From Bradyrhizobium sp. Ai1a-2 (GTDB taxonomy: Bacteria > Pseudomonadota > Alphaproteobacteria > Rhizobiales > Xanthobacteraceae): 32,101 nt of DNA. Shown piece by piece: positions 31,125-32,101 of this stretch (its first letter is position 1; each line of letters begins with the position of its first letter). Below the pieces are notes generated by a model, which worked only from the letters and a program-made list of their open reading frames with translations, searched no databases and was not told the origin of the DNA. The stretch spans positions 1 to 32,101 of the forward strand of contig NZ_AUEZ01000086.1 of NCBI RefSeq assembly GCF_000426245.1. Reading direction: 5' to 3'. Made by a program: the position numbers and the translations under genes.

Positions 31125-32101
31125 TATGCCAATCTCCTTGGATCGGGGGCCAGTTGGTCCATTTGCACTTGCACAAGCTGTTCTATGTAAGGAGTCTTGA
31201 GGATGTCCGGTGGTTCGAGCAGTTGCTGAACCTCTGCCAGTCGCCGATGAACGTCGGCATGGAGTATCGCGGCCTTGAACAGGGCTTTGTTGTACTGGAG
31301 GTGGCTCTCGAAATCGGGCGGGCGGTCCCCGCGTGTACCGGGATAAGCGAGGTCCGGGACCGCCGACATGTTCCACGGCCCCTCGATTAACGGCAGGCTC
31401 TTGGAGAAGAACGCTGCCGCCAGTCCGGCAAGCGGATCAGGCTTGGCCGCACGTCCCTTCAGAATCTGGTTCAGAAGGCGAGCTTCCTGCGCCGCAACGC
31501 TCATGCCCTGGCCATAGACGGGGTTGAAGCGGCAGATCGAATCGCCGATCGGCAGCAGGCCGCGCGGAAATGTGCCCAGCCGATCGAACCGACGCCATAT
31601 GCTGGCCGGAAGAAAGTAGCGCTCGAATCCGCCCGTCCGCTCGGCGTTCTTGATGGCGTTGTAGATCGTCGGCGTATTAAGCTGACGAGCATAACACAGG
31701 AATCCTTCCGGATCGGCCGGCGGCCGTAACCCGTTCTGCCCCGAGAACGTCGCCATCCAGCGCTTGCCTTCGGTCGGCATGAAATAGCCCGCGTGGCTGC
31801 GGTCCGGCGCCGGGGGCCAGGTGCCAACTCCAATCCAATCGGCGGGAGTGTCCCATTCGTTGGATCGATCCTTGGGAATGGCGAACATTGTCGTCGTATA
31901 ATGGAGGTCGATGCCGATGACGATTTCCTCCGGAGGCTTCTGGCCGGTTGAGCCAAGCAACGCCAAGGTTGGCGTAGCGCGCCCGGTGGCGTCGACGACA
32001 AGGTCGGCGGCGAGGGTCTCGTCCTCTCCATCGGCATCTTCGCATATGACGCCTGTGACCATGGTGCCATCGAAGGCGGCGGTGAGTAAGAACGCCGCGC
32101 A
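31124..32101 (-). CDS. FAD-dependent monooxygenase/oxidoreductase, C-terminal part (cut by window edge)
   Basis: The minus-strand frame is open from the window edge at 32101 to TAA at 31124-31126, about 325 codons. The N-terminus is missing, and Met at 32062 is probably internal because the frame continues upstream. It shows ADLVVDATGRATPTLALLGS (the DG/ATG flavin-binding signature of aromatic-ring hydroxylases), PRGLLPIGDSICRFNPVYGQGMSVAAQEARLLNQIL (the second FAD block with GD and P-x-x-GQGM) and a C-terminal helical tail. This is the p-hydroxybenzoate hydroxylase/squalene epoxidase/flavin-halogenase type of enzyme. Two 57-residue genes follow it, the first with overlapping stop and start. 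The substrate is unknown. Confidence 0.9.
   Translation of the reverse strand, partial: CAAFLLTAAFDGTMVTGVICEDADGEDETLAADLVVDATGRATPTLALLGSTGQKPPEEIVIGIDLHYTTTMFAIPKDRSNEWDTPADWIGVGTWPPAPDRSHAGYFMPTEGKRWMATFSGQNGLRPPADPEGFLCYARQLNTPTIYNAIKNAERTGGFERYFLPASIWRRFDRLGTFPRGLLPIGDSICRFNPVYGQGMSVAAQEARLLNQILKGRAAKPDPLAGLAAAFFSKSLPLIEGPWNMSAVPDLAYPGTRGDRPPDFESHLQYNKALFKAAILHADVHRRLAEVQQLLEPPDILKTPYIEQLVQVQMDQLAPDPRRLA

Overview
The window looks like a stretch of a Bradyrhizobium-type alphaproteobacterial chromosome, probably an accessory region. Three things point there: high-GC coding sequence, the palindromic intergenic repeat at 332-435 that I recognise from Bradyrhizobium and related genomes, and a gene content dominated by catabolic enzymes, solute transporters and LysR/GntR/AraC/Lrp regulators. 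The genus is inferred from recall, not from a search.

Layout. (a) 1-770 is a junction region: the 5' end of an IS1182-type transposase gene cut by the window edge, a palindromic repeat, a 170-bp intergenic repeat ending in a GC-rich hairpin, and a tRNA-like cloverleaf with a GCT anticodon. (b) 770-8000 is a catabolic block: a LysR regulator, a type-B carboxylesterase, an AAHS-like MFS permease, a beta-barrel protein of the phenol-MetA type, and a convergent GMC oxidoreductase. It reads as uptake and first oxidation or hydrolysis of an aromatic or ester substrate. (c) 8.6-14.7 kb is regulatory: an OmpR-type response regulator, an AraC regulator with three 17-bp direct repeats at an exact 25-bp pitch upstream, a crotonase, and a large hybrid sensor kinase. 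(d) 15.4-19.5 kb holds a divergent YrdC/Sua5-like protein downstream of a second MFS permease, with a branched-chain-type ABC binding protein transcribed divergently.

(e) 19.6-26.4 kb is the most coherent and interesting module. A PrpF-family isomerase, a LysR and a GntR regulator lie on the minus strand. Divergent from them are an isocitrate-lyase/PEP-mutase-family lyase, a LeuC-like and a LeuD-like hydratase, and a YbhB/YbcL protein. Isomerase plus two-subunit hydratase plus C-C lyase matches the methylitaconate to dimethylmaleate to dimethylmalate to pyruvate plus propionate steps known from anaerobic nicotinate fermentation. I propose that this locus degrades an alkyl-substituted unsaturated dicarboxylate. 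A near-perfect inverted repeat between the GntR and lyase genes is a good candidate operator.

(f) 26.5-28.4 kb has an Lrp/AsnC regulator divergent from a class I/II aminotransferase. (g) 28.6-32.1 kb has a CI/LexA-like regulator lacking the S24 serine, a small membrane-anchored protein, two more hairpin-ended repeats related to the one at 442-611, a 39-residue membrane peptide, and, on the minus strand, an FAD monooxygenase-like gene cut by the window edge and followed by two tandem paralogous 57-residue proteins.
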